Assembly (NCBI GenBank): GCA_003952965.2
Contig: CM025853.1
Span: forward strand, 9,086,541-9,150,540
Direction: 5' to 3'
Length of the DNA stretch: 64,000 nt
Origin: Morella rubra
Lineage: Eukaryota > Streptophyta > Magnoliopsida > Fagales > Myricaceae
A model generated the notes under the pieces. That model made no database searches and was not told the origin of the DNA. It saw nothing but the letters and a program-made list of their open reading frames with translations. A program made the translations under genes and the position numbers. This document shows positions 23,294-34,000 of this stretch, in pieces (within the stretch, counting starts at the first letter, position 1; every line of letters begins with the position of its first letter).

Positions 23294-24528
23294 GTCTTCT
23301 TCTTTGCAATGGGAGAATCGAGGGAAATGAAGGAAAGGTTATTGCAATCAGCAGAGCAAAAAAGTAACGATGGACCTAGGCGTGTAGATGATGAACGCAT
23401 ACTTCGATAAAGACATGACTGTCTCATGGTAGCGTTTAATTGCTATAAAATTTCGTAGCACTACCAAAAGTTTCTTGCCACTTTTGTTAATGTCCGTCGA
23501 TATTTCTTTTCATTTTCCTAACTTTAGACGTTTGCCATGTATGATTTTCGAATTCTCCTTTACAGTTAACCAATAGATTTGCATATGTTGGGGCTGAAAG
23601 TAAATGCAGATTGCAGACGAAGGATAGTGGGTTGGCCGTCTACCACTATTACTAAAAGGTGAGGTCCGATGGTAACAGCTTGAGCGTGGTCATTCTCATG
23701 GTTGTGCAAAGTGAAATATATGGACCGATCCAAAAAGTTTAATTGAATAGGAAAAGGATGGATTATCGATGTGGATCATAAAATCTTTAACATGAAATTC
23801 CAGCCATCCATCTACCAATTGCTCTAGCAAGTCCATTTTAGGTTGATGAACGACTAGGATTGTACGTGATTGAAAAATGTTATAGCCTTTGTGGGCCTCA
23901 TGGGTTTTATTATGGCAGTTCTTTTGACCCGCCATTTGGGCTTGTATTCTGTTTGCATAGTTGTAACCAGTATGAGTACTCAGCGTGTGTCTTTCATGTA
24001 GGCTAGTTTCGTTGTCCTATAATTTTCTATTCCACTCTAAACAGCATGAAAAGTGGCAATCCCAACATGGTGAATGAGTTTATTTTGTAAAATACTTGGG
24101 AGCGAGGAGAGGGCATGAAGGGACCTCTTTCTTTCTTTCTTTTTTTCTTTCTTTTTTTTTGTTTGCTTATATCCAAGCTTTCCTTATATTTAATTATCCG
24201 TATTTATCTTTTTATCTTAAAAATTGATGAAATCTTAACATAAGGTTGATCCTAAAAAAGCCTTAGCATAAGGAGACAGGCCTCAAAATTACAAATTAAG
24301 TGGGAAAAACTGCAAAAGATGCATAGGGGTTCTGGCCACTCAAATTAATTTATTGAAATCATCTATCATGCATCTTTCATTTGAGTAATAAGATACTAAC
24401 AAATGGCCAGAATACCAACTTTTCACAGCCGTAGTTGTGGACCGATGAAATCTTAGAAGCCCAAATACCTAAAGACTTTGCAATCGGTAATCATTTGCAC
24501 CCCCTGTGAAGGCTCAAGGTTGAGGAAG
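23294..24528. other. Promoter side of the CNL pseudogene and intergenic DNA
   Basis: The right-hand flank of the CNL start would hold its promoter. I see no clear TATA box in a defined position. A TTTC/TTCT pyrimidine tract lies at 24125-24160. No gene was found. Confidence 0.4.
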
Positions 24529-24606
24529 TTAACAATTACACAACCTGCTGAGCTTTTGATGAAGGCCTTTCTCACGAAGCAATGGGTCGTAGTCTTTTAG
24601 TTCAGT
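24529..24606 (-). pseudogene. Possible orphan terminal exon
   Basis: On the minus strand a strong acceptor (TTGGTAATTCCCTGCAG) is followed by 25 open codons, reading TELKDYDPLLREKG and onward, and a TAA at 24529-24531. The sequence is charged and looks protein-like, but I do not recognise the family. No partner exon was found upstream on the minus strand between here and the kinesin promoter. It may be a remnant or part of an unrecognised gene. Confidence 0.25.
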
Positions 24607-26111
24607 CTGCAGGGAATTACCAAAAGGATGTTGTTAAGCAAACAAAATAAAAGAAAGGAAAATAAAGGGAAGAATGATATATATGAGCTCTGTCATTCAA
24701 GCAGGGGAAAGAGGGGGGAAAGGGAAGGGAGACTGCCAGGGGGAATACACGTTACATGGAAAAACTTTGAAATCATTTCTAGTAGTCCTTAAAAAAATCA
24801 TGGTTGTACAAAGTGACTCTTACATGGGAGCTGGTTGTTGCTTCAAATTATAGTGTCATCAGCATTTTATTCAAACACAGTTACAAGGGGTCAAGGTTCC
24901 AAATACGGATGCAACCAAAGAAAAATGCTTTAGGCAACATATATATGACCTTTAACAGAGAATTAGATAGAATGGAGTTCTGAATCTCCTTAGATACTGG
25001 AGAATGAATACAACAACTGAAGTCAGGAACCTTACAGACTTCCTCTAATCCCCCAAGACGCTGCAAATCTTATAGTGATTTAGTAAAAAAAAACACCACA
25101 GAGACAGAAATACATTCGTTGAAAAGATAAAACTAATGTGGCATGCATGCTAAGGCACAAGCACAGATAATTGAACTTGGTGCATGATTTCAGACAATAA
25201 TTACGGTGGACAGAAAATAAATATATGTTAGCCAGTAAGATGAACATTTGTCAGTATCGAATCCTGCTGCTCCCTCTATGATATCTTCTTGCATTTACTT
25301 TACCAATGATATGTCAGTAAACGATCGACGCCCTGAAAAATGACTTGAATCGTGTTCTACTAAGGCTTACTTGTAGAATTTAGTGGATAATTTTCTCCAC
25401 ATTAAAATTTGATCTATTGTTTTTTGAAAGCCATGGATAGTTTTAGCACCTGCTTGGTGTGAGTTCATATTTTATGTAAAAAGATATACAGTCCCTAAAC
25501 GTTTGTAAAACAGGTGAGAACCTATAAAAAAATCTGGAAAATGTTGCGTCATAAAGTTCAGGTTCACTCAGATAGCTTCACGATGAGGCACACATATTGA
25601 ATGCTATGACAGACAACAGATTCTCTGAGTCATTTTTGCCGCATTTCTTTTGCACATTATATTGTGTTCTTTCCTCAGGACAGTATTAACTGCAAATGTA
25701 TGGAAAACATATGTGAAGCTGCCTCACTTTAAGATGTGCATTTGAGTTATTTGATGCCAGCTTCTTCAACGATGAAAAGGTGACCTTGTATAACTTTGTC
25801 TCAAGACAAAACAAATTGCTTCGGAGGAGCTTAGGAGGTTGAAAAGGTAGTTGTGAACATAAAACTTCTGCTTTAATGTCATACAGATCTGTCTGTCTAA
25901 TACCTGAGTGGGAAAATAACAAGAAGTATGATCCTGTTCTTCAAGCTGTGGTCTCATATACCGAAGAAAAATTGGAGGCTTATTTGGATCTCCAGAAGAT
26001 AAAACAAAATGGCGCACCGTGTTGAAAAATGGTCTGCTCAATCGAATATCTTGGGTTTGAGGTTCTAATATTATGCCTTTTATTCCTCTCTATGTCCTTA
26101 AAATTCCAAGT
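24607..26111. other. Intergenic, no gene seen
   Basis: AT-rich DNA. Reading frames such as 25766-26041 on the minus strand show no recognisable family and no consistent splice sites. Confidence 0.45.
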
Positions 26112-26275
26112 ACAGTTTTGAAAATCAAAATTATCAATAGAGAATAAAATTCTCTTTTGACAAAGAAATATTCTGGCCAAGTGATCAAGGTAAAACTCTG
26201 GTCAGTGTTGACTGATGAGTAGATAGGAGATTTCTGGCTGCTGGTAGAAATTCCTTATTTTTTTCTTTTCTTCAG
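26112..26275. repeat. Diverged dispersed repeat, copy 2
   Basis: Counterpart of 17007-17195 in the same orientation, roughly 75-80% alike by eye with small indels. Confidence 0.65.
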
Positions 26276-26602
26276 ATCATATTGTATAACTCTCTGTTGG
26301 CTCCTACCAGTTGTCCCGGGTTCTTGAATACTTTTTTTTTTTTTTTTTTTAATTTTTCAAAAAAATATCAATAGCCAAAGTTCGAACTCCAACTGAGCCT
26401 GAATGCTTGATTCTTCGGCCCAGCACATCATATGTGGGCCGCCTGAAGAAGACCAATTTTCCACTTTTAGCTGACCACCAAAGATAGCAACAGAAGACGA
26501 ACCGTCAACTTCGGCTCTCAGACACGTGGCAACATCGCCAGCTTTCACGTAGAGAGATTTTCACTCCCGCTTCCACGGACCGGTCGTTATCTCTCCTAGA
26601 AT

Positions 26603-26613
26603 TCCAACGGTCT
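26603..26613 (+). promoter_or_regulatory. MSA-like element (MYB3R site) upstream of the kinesin gene
   Basis: TCCAACGGTCT matches 10 of 11 positions of the plant mitosis-specific activator consensus YCYAACGGYYA. A second, weaker match (ACTAACGGTTC, core CTAACGGTT) lies at 26997-27007. MSA elements are bound by MYB3R factors and drive G2/M expression of many mitotic kinesins. Binding here is inferred. Confidence 0.4.
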
Positions 26614-27284
26614 ACGGACTACAAAACGAATCCACCAAAAACAAAAAAGAAAACTTTTTTAAAATAAAAGGAAACAGGAATCCGTCTCTCTACCTTTTTA
26701 CGTGACAAAGTGTAAATCAGCCTTGACATCAACGTGCATAGCTAAGAGCTTGGCGTGGCTTTTGTTCCTTCGGGTTGGTTTCTCTCTGCATGTAGTGCTT
26801 TTCACGTTCTTCGATTTTGATTATTTCCAAGGATTTTTGGGTTCCATTCGGATCACATTCCACGAACATTTTTATCCTGTTTTGTCAAACATTCTTCGGT
26901 GAATCTACACTTAACATGCATCATTGTGATTGTGAAAGTTTGGCAACTGGGTTTGATGAGTTAAAGCTGTAATTTGTGACTCTGGTTTTGAGACATACTA
27001 ACGGTTCGTGGAAATTGGCAAATTGAGAATCCCAATTTGTTGTGGCAAATGGTAATCCTGTTATCGGTTCATGGTAGTATCATTGAAGAATGCACTCACG
27101 CTCTCAAATGTGTATAACAGCTATGGTAAAAATATTTCCTGCTAGCCTAGTTTTTGCTCCGCCTGAAACCTTGATGGCCATCTGGAGTTCGTGAATCGTG
27201 TGCATTTTAGCAAAAACTTCTCCTTTTTCTTTTATTTTCTTTTTTAAGTGCTTGTCCTTTACCCTTTTCCTGAAGCTTGACAAG

Positions 27285-27985
27285 ATGTTTGCAGCTTTCA
27301 GGAAGTTGTGGCTTTTTAGGCTATTCTTTGCGTTCCAGTTCCTGATCTTAGTAGTCGGTCTCTGGCTGTATAAGATTCACAAGTTTCTGCCTTCAGCAGG
27401 TGAGTTCATTTTTGTTATCCAGGACATACATACATTCTTACAAGTGCACGTGTTTGTGTGCACGTCTATGTGTGTGTATGTGTTTTGGAGAGGATATGAA
27501 GAACCAAGAAACACAGTCTACTAGATTAATGCCCAAAAATCGTTCATCAATCGGAGAGTGCCTTGGTAATCGAAAAAACTGAATACTTATGATTTCAATG
27601 TACATGTCAATTATGCCGTCTCTCAACAAGTACCAGAAGAACCAGGTACCCAACCAGAATATATTCAGAAATTAGAATTGGTAAAGCAAAATATACTATC
27701 CCAAGTTTAATTTGTTTGTGCATTGCAACAATACAAGTTTGTGAAATCCAGTTTATTTTGAGGGGAATCCATAAAACTATCTTCTGGAGAAAGTTTGTAA
27801 AGCAATTCAGGCATAAAAGTGGAAGTATGTAGTGAAGTAATTTCCTGACTGTCAATGCGCTTTACTGCTGTTAGTTTGTCGAAGTTCAAGATGTCACTCA
27901 TTTTTCTTTTCATTCGGTGGCTGCAGAGTATGATAGAACTTTAGTACATTCTCATATGTCAGACTGCTCGAGTGAAGCACTTTAA
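27285..27985 (+). other. Upstream ORF in the spliced 5' leader of the kinesin gene
   Basis: ATG at 27285 opens a frame of 115 nt to a good donor (CAGCAG/GTGAGT, exon end 27399). Joined to an acceptor after CTGCAG (exon start 27927), the frame continues to TAA at 27983-27985, giving 57 residues. The centre is strongly hydrophobic (LFRLFFAFQFLILVVGLWLY). The stop lies 63 nt before the kinesin ATG. The leader exons themselves are inferred from splice signals only, so both the uORF and its use are tentative. Confidence 0.35.
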
Positions 27986-28048
27986 TTGAGTTTGTCATAT
28001 CTTCATAATAGAGCTCTGACTCCAGATGCCCTTCTTGAGCATCTGAAC

Positions 28049-31000
28049 ATGAGTTCCACAATAGATAACTCCACAAAAGAATGCCAAGGATGTAACTGTT
28101 CAAATGTAAATGGGGATGGTTTTGAAGGAATGGTTACTAGTAATGGCAAGGGCGAAGGTAAGAATGCTGATCTTTCCCTCACCCCTTCATTTGCTGATCT
28201 TTGGTTGTAAACAAATTTTTCGTTCCGATCTCTTTCTACCAGCCAAGCAGGGAGCGATATTAGTGGGGTGGATGAAGAATATTCTCCCTGATTTAAGCTT
28301 ACCAAAAGATCCTTCGGAGGAGGACTTGAGAACATGCTTGATCGATGGTACCGTCTTGTGTCGGATATTGGATAGGCTGAGACCTGGTTCTGTGGATAAG
28401 GTTGTTGAAAGTTACTTCATCATTCTCATATATCAAGATACACCATAAATCAGAAATTCGATGTTAAATTCCTCCATATCATAACTTCATTTTCCCTTCC
28501 AGGGGGCTGATTCCAACTATTCTACTGTACCCTCAGAGAGTATTAAAAGGTTTCTGTCAGTGATAGATGAGCTGGGGCTGCCCAAATTTGAGATGTCAGA
28601 CTTGGAGGAGGTATTAATCTTTTATATGCAAACGGACAGATAATTGCTTTGTGATATGCACACAGAAAAGTTTTCGATCGTGGATGTGAACAAATCCTAG
28701 CTTACATGCTCAAATAGAATATGACAAGACGTGTTAGTAAGGGTGTCACAATTCAGCCATTCTATGTATGTCTGTGTATATTTGGGCTTTCAGTGATATA
28801 TGGAGAACAAATTTATGAATATATTTTTAGTCTTCGCCTAACCATTGTTATTTGCTTCAAAATCTCTCACAAACTTTTGGGTTGTGTATTATTCAGGGAT
28901 CTATGAAGACAGTTATTGACTGCCTTGTAACACTTAGAGCACAGTTTAATCCAGATGTTGATGGAGACAATTTTTCTCCCACTAGTTGGGTAACTAAATC
29001 CAGAAGCCCTCATGGGGGTACATCTTCCCATGGACATTTTTCTCCATTATCTGCAGAAGAGAGGCGGAAGGTTTTGGAATCTAAATCTCAACGTGCTTTG
29101 CATAGTCCTGTCATGTCAGGTATAGTCGTTGCTGGAATGTGTGCACAAGAGTGTGAGCACATGCGCACACGAGCCTGTGTCTCAAGTTGCTGTACTAGCC
29201 CTCTTTGGAATTGTGTGCTTGCAACTAATAGAAACTGCAGATGGATAAATCTTGAGATTTCTTGCTGTTTTAATACTGATGCAGATTTCCCTATGTTTTA
29301 ACGTTGATGTAATACTTATAAAAAAAAAAAAACGCTTGATGTAATGTTGATGTCTTTTTTGTTTCTTAAGTCGACCAGATTCTACATCCTTGCTTTTCAA
29401 TTAGTTGTTGTCTTATCTTTGTCCCATTGCACAGAACCGTCAGTTGCATTAAAACATCATGCTGGACATAAATTCCATGAAGTGTTTCAACTCAAACAAG
29501 GACGATATGCAGACCTTCCAGCTGCAAAAATTTCAGAGATGATGAAGCCAAACTGTCTTGATGTAAGTTCTTGAAATCTATTTTCTTGGCAATAAAACTT
29601 GATATATGGTCAGATCTTAAATTTCTTTTCATGATCAGTATCTCTCGTTGCAGAATGCCCCCACTCAGTCACTTTTAAGTGTCGTGAATGGAATTCTGGA
29701 TGAAAGCGTTGAAAGAAAGAATGGTGAAATACCCAATGTATGTCAATGGGAAGATATATGTGTTTTAATACTAGTAATGCACTTATGAATCTATGTAGAT
29801 ACATAAGCACAATCTGGTTTATATACACGCATATAGTGAATAGGTAGTTCTAGAAATGTGTTCTGACACTGCTTTTTTTGCTCAGCGTGTCGCTTGTCTG
29901 TTGAGAAAAGTTGTGCTGGAGATTGAGCGTCGCATATCAACTCAAGCAGAACACTTACGAACTGTAACTTGCCTCGTGAACTTTGTTGCGTCTTAGTGAT
30001 TTTTCTTGCTACTCGTAGTTAATTTTCTTATGTTTTTGTTCCTACAGAGAAACAATCTTTTTAAGGCTCGTGAAGAGAAATACCAGTCAAGGATCAGAGT
30101 GCTTGAAGCCCTTGCATCAGGGACTAGTGAAGAGAGCCAGGTGTGGTTATTACTACCAGACAATGGCTTGAAACTAGGACATTTATTTTACCAGTGTTGC
30201 GTGTGTTTCTGTATATATATTTGCCTGTGTTCAGGACTAACATTTTCTTTTACTAAATTAGAGTAATTCATTACAGATTCTTATGGACCAGCTTCAGCAT
30301 ATAAAGGTACAGCTCGAAAGAGAATAAAGCATGCGCTCTGTTTTTATTTTTACAACTATCTAAGTTGTCATTGACCCTTTACACACAAATGTTTCTTGTG
30401 AAAAGATGTGGACAAAAGTATTTTGTTGCCCATATGCCTTCATTGCGACAGTTTTAACTGGGGATGTTTTCCAGATGGAGAGGGCCAACGTGGAAGAAAG
30501 GAAGAAAATTGAGGAGGGGGATTTCCTTAAATTGATGAGAGAGAAGGATCTAAACAATCTTGAAATTTCAGCATTGAAGCAAGAGCTGGAAATGACTAAA
30601 AAGACGTACGAACTGCGATGCATGCAAATGGAAACAGAAGCTAAGGGTGCTCAAATAGAGTTCGAGAAGAAGTTAAAAGAACTGGAGTGCATCTTAGAAA
30701 ATTCTCAAAACAAGGTGAAAGACCTTGAATCGTACTCTGAATCCAAATGTCAGAGGTGGAACCATAAAGAGCACATTTACCATAGTGTTATGGAATTTCA
30801 GTTTGGTGCACTGCGGGTATGCTTTCAGATGATAGTATTGTTTCAACTGTCATGTAGTGATGGTTAACATCAGACCTTTTTTCTAACTTTGAGAAAGATA
30901 CAGGAACTGAGGTTTGCTTCTACATCCATTAAGCAAGAAATCCTGAATGCACAAAATAGCTATTTGGAGGAATTTGATGAATTAGGTGTGGATAGTTCTT

Positions 31001-34000
31001 AGAATATTCAAGTATATTTTATGCTGTTTCTGGAAGGCAGACTCTAAATAAGTTGACTGTGCCTTGTTTAGGAGTAAAGCTTAAAGTATTAGCAGATGCA
31101 GCTGAAAACTATAATGCAGTTCTTGCTGAAAATCGGAAGATGTTTAACGAGATTCAGGATTTAAAAGGTGCTACTCCTTAGTTGGTTATATTGCCTTGCA
31201 TGTGAATACCATTTTTTGAGACCAAATTTGAATTTTCTTGCACAGGAAATATTAGAGTGTATTGTCGGATAAGGCCTTTTCTTCCTGGACAGACAGAAAA
31301 GCAGACGATAATAGAATTGATTGGGGAAGATGGGGAGTTGGTTATTGCAAATCCCTCAAAGCAAGGGAAAGAAGCTCATCGGTTGTTCAAGTTTAATAAG
31401 ATCCTTGGTCCAGCTTCAACTCAAGGTTTCTATCACCTTCCATACATTTACGCACTATATCTTTTCTTTGTCTTTTCCTCCCTTCGTTTGGCTTATAGTA
31501 ATAATAGGCAGTGTGTAATTGACTAACCGATAAACTTGACGTTGTTTTAGTTTCATTCTTGTATATGTAGTTTTGTATGCATATTTAGTTTATGGTGAAC
31601 ATTGAAATGCTAAAATCATACTCTTAAAATGATGGCAGCGGAGGTATTTTCTGATGTCCAACCCTTGGTTCGGTCTGTTCTTGATGGATATAATGTATGT
31701 ATATTTGCTTATGGTCAAACTGGCTCAGGAAAAACTTATACCATGGTATGAACTCCTACTCTAATTTACTTTTCCTTATACAGTGCTTTCTAAATCCCCA
31801 GTTTCTAATGTAAATGAAGACCTTTCTTCACAGTCTGGTCCCTACACAGCAACCAAGGAGAATTGGGGGGTCAATTATCGAGCTCTAAATGACCTTTTTG
31901 ACATATCTCAAAGCAGAAGAAGCTTCATTATGTACGAAATAGGGGTTCAAATTGTTGAGATATACAATGAACAAGTTCGTGATTTACTATCAAGTGATGG
32001 TTCTCAAAAGAAATATCCTTTTTTTTTCAATGGTAAAATATGCTTCAATACATGCAACTAAACTTATGGTCGTATTTATGAATTTCATTCATTCGTTATG
32101 GTACGCTTCATATATGTTTTCTCTCCTTGTACTCCTGTCTTCAATGTGATTCATTTACATTAAGAGTATAATATTGTGATCTTGGCATGGCGATCATTTC
32201 TTTCCTTGACTTACACACACTTGGGATCTTATCTCACTCCCAACCCAATGGGTTAGCTGTACCTGATGCTAGTATGCAACCTGTAAAATCAACGTCAGAC
32301 GTACTTGAGCTAATGGATATCGGACTAAGGAACAGAGCTGTTGGTGCAACAGCCCTAAATGAAAGGAGTAGCCGCTCTCACAGGTTCATATATTGCATCT
32401 CTTGAATTGATTTATCTCTGTATTATGACTTGTCTTGTGTTCGGTGATTTTGATTGAGATACATCTGTACAGTGTTGTCACCATTCATGTTGGTGGGAGG
32501 GACTTGAAGACTGGTGTCATATTGCATGGTAACCTTCATTTGGTAGATCTTGCAGGAAGTGAAAGGGTAGATCGTTCTGAGGTAACTGGAGATAGACTCA
32601 AGGAAGCACAACATATAAACAAATCGCTATCTGCCCTTGGGGATGTCATTTTCGCCCTTTCTAAAAAGAACCCTCATGTTCCTTACCGAAATAGCAAGCT
32701 TACTCAAGTCCTACAAAGCTCTTTGGGTATTTATTTGTTACCTATCTTCTTTTAGTAACAAGCTACCAAATTTTTTGCTACTCTCACAATTTTGTGCATG
32801 GTTATGACTTGTATTAAAACCAATGTCAAAGATCATCTGAGACATATAATTCCATTTAATATCGCAGGAGGTCAAGCAAAAACCGTAATGTTTGTGCAGA
32901 TTAATCCTGATGTGTCTTCATATTCTGAAAGTCTAAGTACTTTGAAGTTTGCTGAAAGGGTCTCAGGAGTTGAGCTAGGTGCCGCACGGAGCAGCAAAGA
33001 GGGTAGAGATGTCAGGGAATTCATGGAGCAGGTGCTTATCGGTCTATTTGTTTGTTTACATCCCTTAGAGGCACTTCTTCATAAGTTAGAATGAACACTG
33101 GAGTTATAAGCATGAACGTTTCACTTGATTTTCTTTTAAAAAGATCAAAGTTTTGATTAGCAATAGCAACCATCAATTGAGATTGCCAATAAGAACTCAT
33201 CCTTTTCAGGAAATGTTGCAAGACTCTGAAATTTCATTCAACTAACTTCGAACAACCATTAAAATCTAATGAAAAGTTGGACTAATAAGGCACTACTGCA
33301 TATTCTCTGTTGGCCTGAAAAATGATCATGGGGAACATAGTTCCGTCTATTTACATGCATATGTATTCGTAAAACAACCAAATTGGTAGTTATTCAAGTA
33401 AAATCTTCCTAAAAAGTGTAAAATCAGTTTCTCTTCTACAGCTTGTTTAAAGAATTCAGGGAACATGACATGACCCTTTTTCATATTATGCTGTACTTCG
33501 GTCGCCACAGCTTCATCACATATGCATGCGAGTTCTTGAACTTTATGCTCTTATTCCTAACATCTGGTTTTCAAGCTACTGAGTGTAGTTTTGACTTTAA
33601 AGCATTGGTCTCTTAGGTGGCGTTTGTTGCCAAAATTTTAGAAAGTATTCTTAAAATTTTGAAAATCTTTTAGATGTTGAGATTTATTAGGGTTTATGAA
33701 ACTTTTGAAGTGTGTGTAGATATTTATAATTTTGGAGTGTGTTTAACTTGCTCGAAATTTCGATACCCTAAATATTAGGCAAACAAACGCCTCCTGTGTT
33801 GATACCTGTGAGCAGTGGCGAAACCAGGACTTAAGTTAAGGGGGGGCAAACTTCCAAGGCGAAATGACAAAAAAAATTTTTCTTAGTAACGCAAAAGTTG
33901 CCTTAAATTGATAGATAATTTCATGAAAGACTACCAGTCCAATGAAACTTCATCCTCAATATAAACTGAGCTTGTTCTATTTGTATACAAAAACTTGAAT

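Noticed and set aside
31783..32061. Kinesin exon 15 read through into the following sequence using a GT donor near 32032
   Set aside because: It adds residues not expected in the motor and no AG acceptor exists before exon 16; the AT-AC solution fits exactly.
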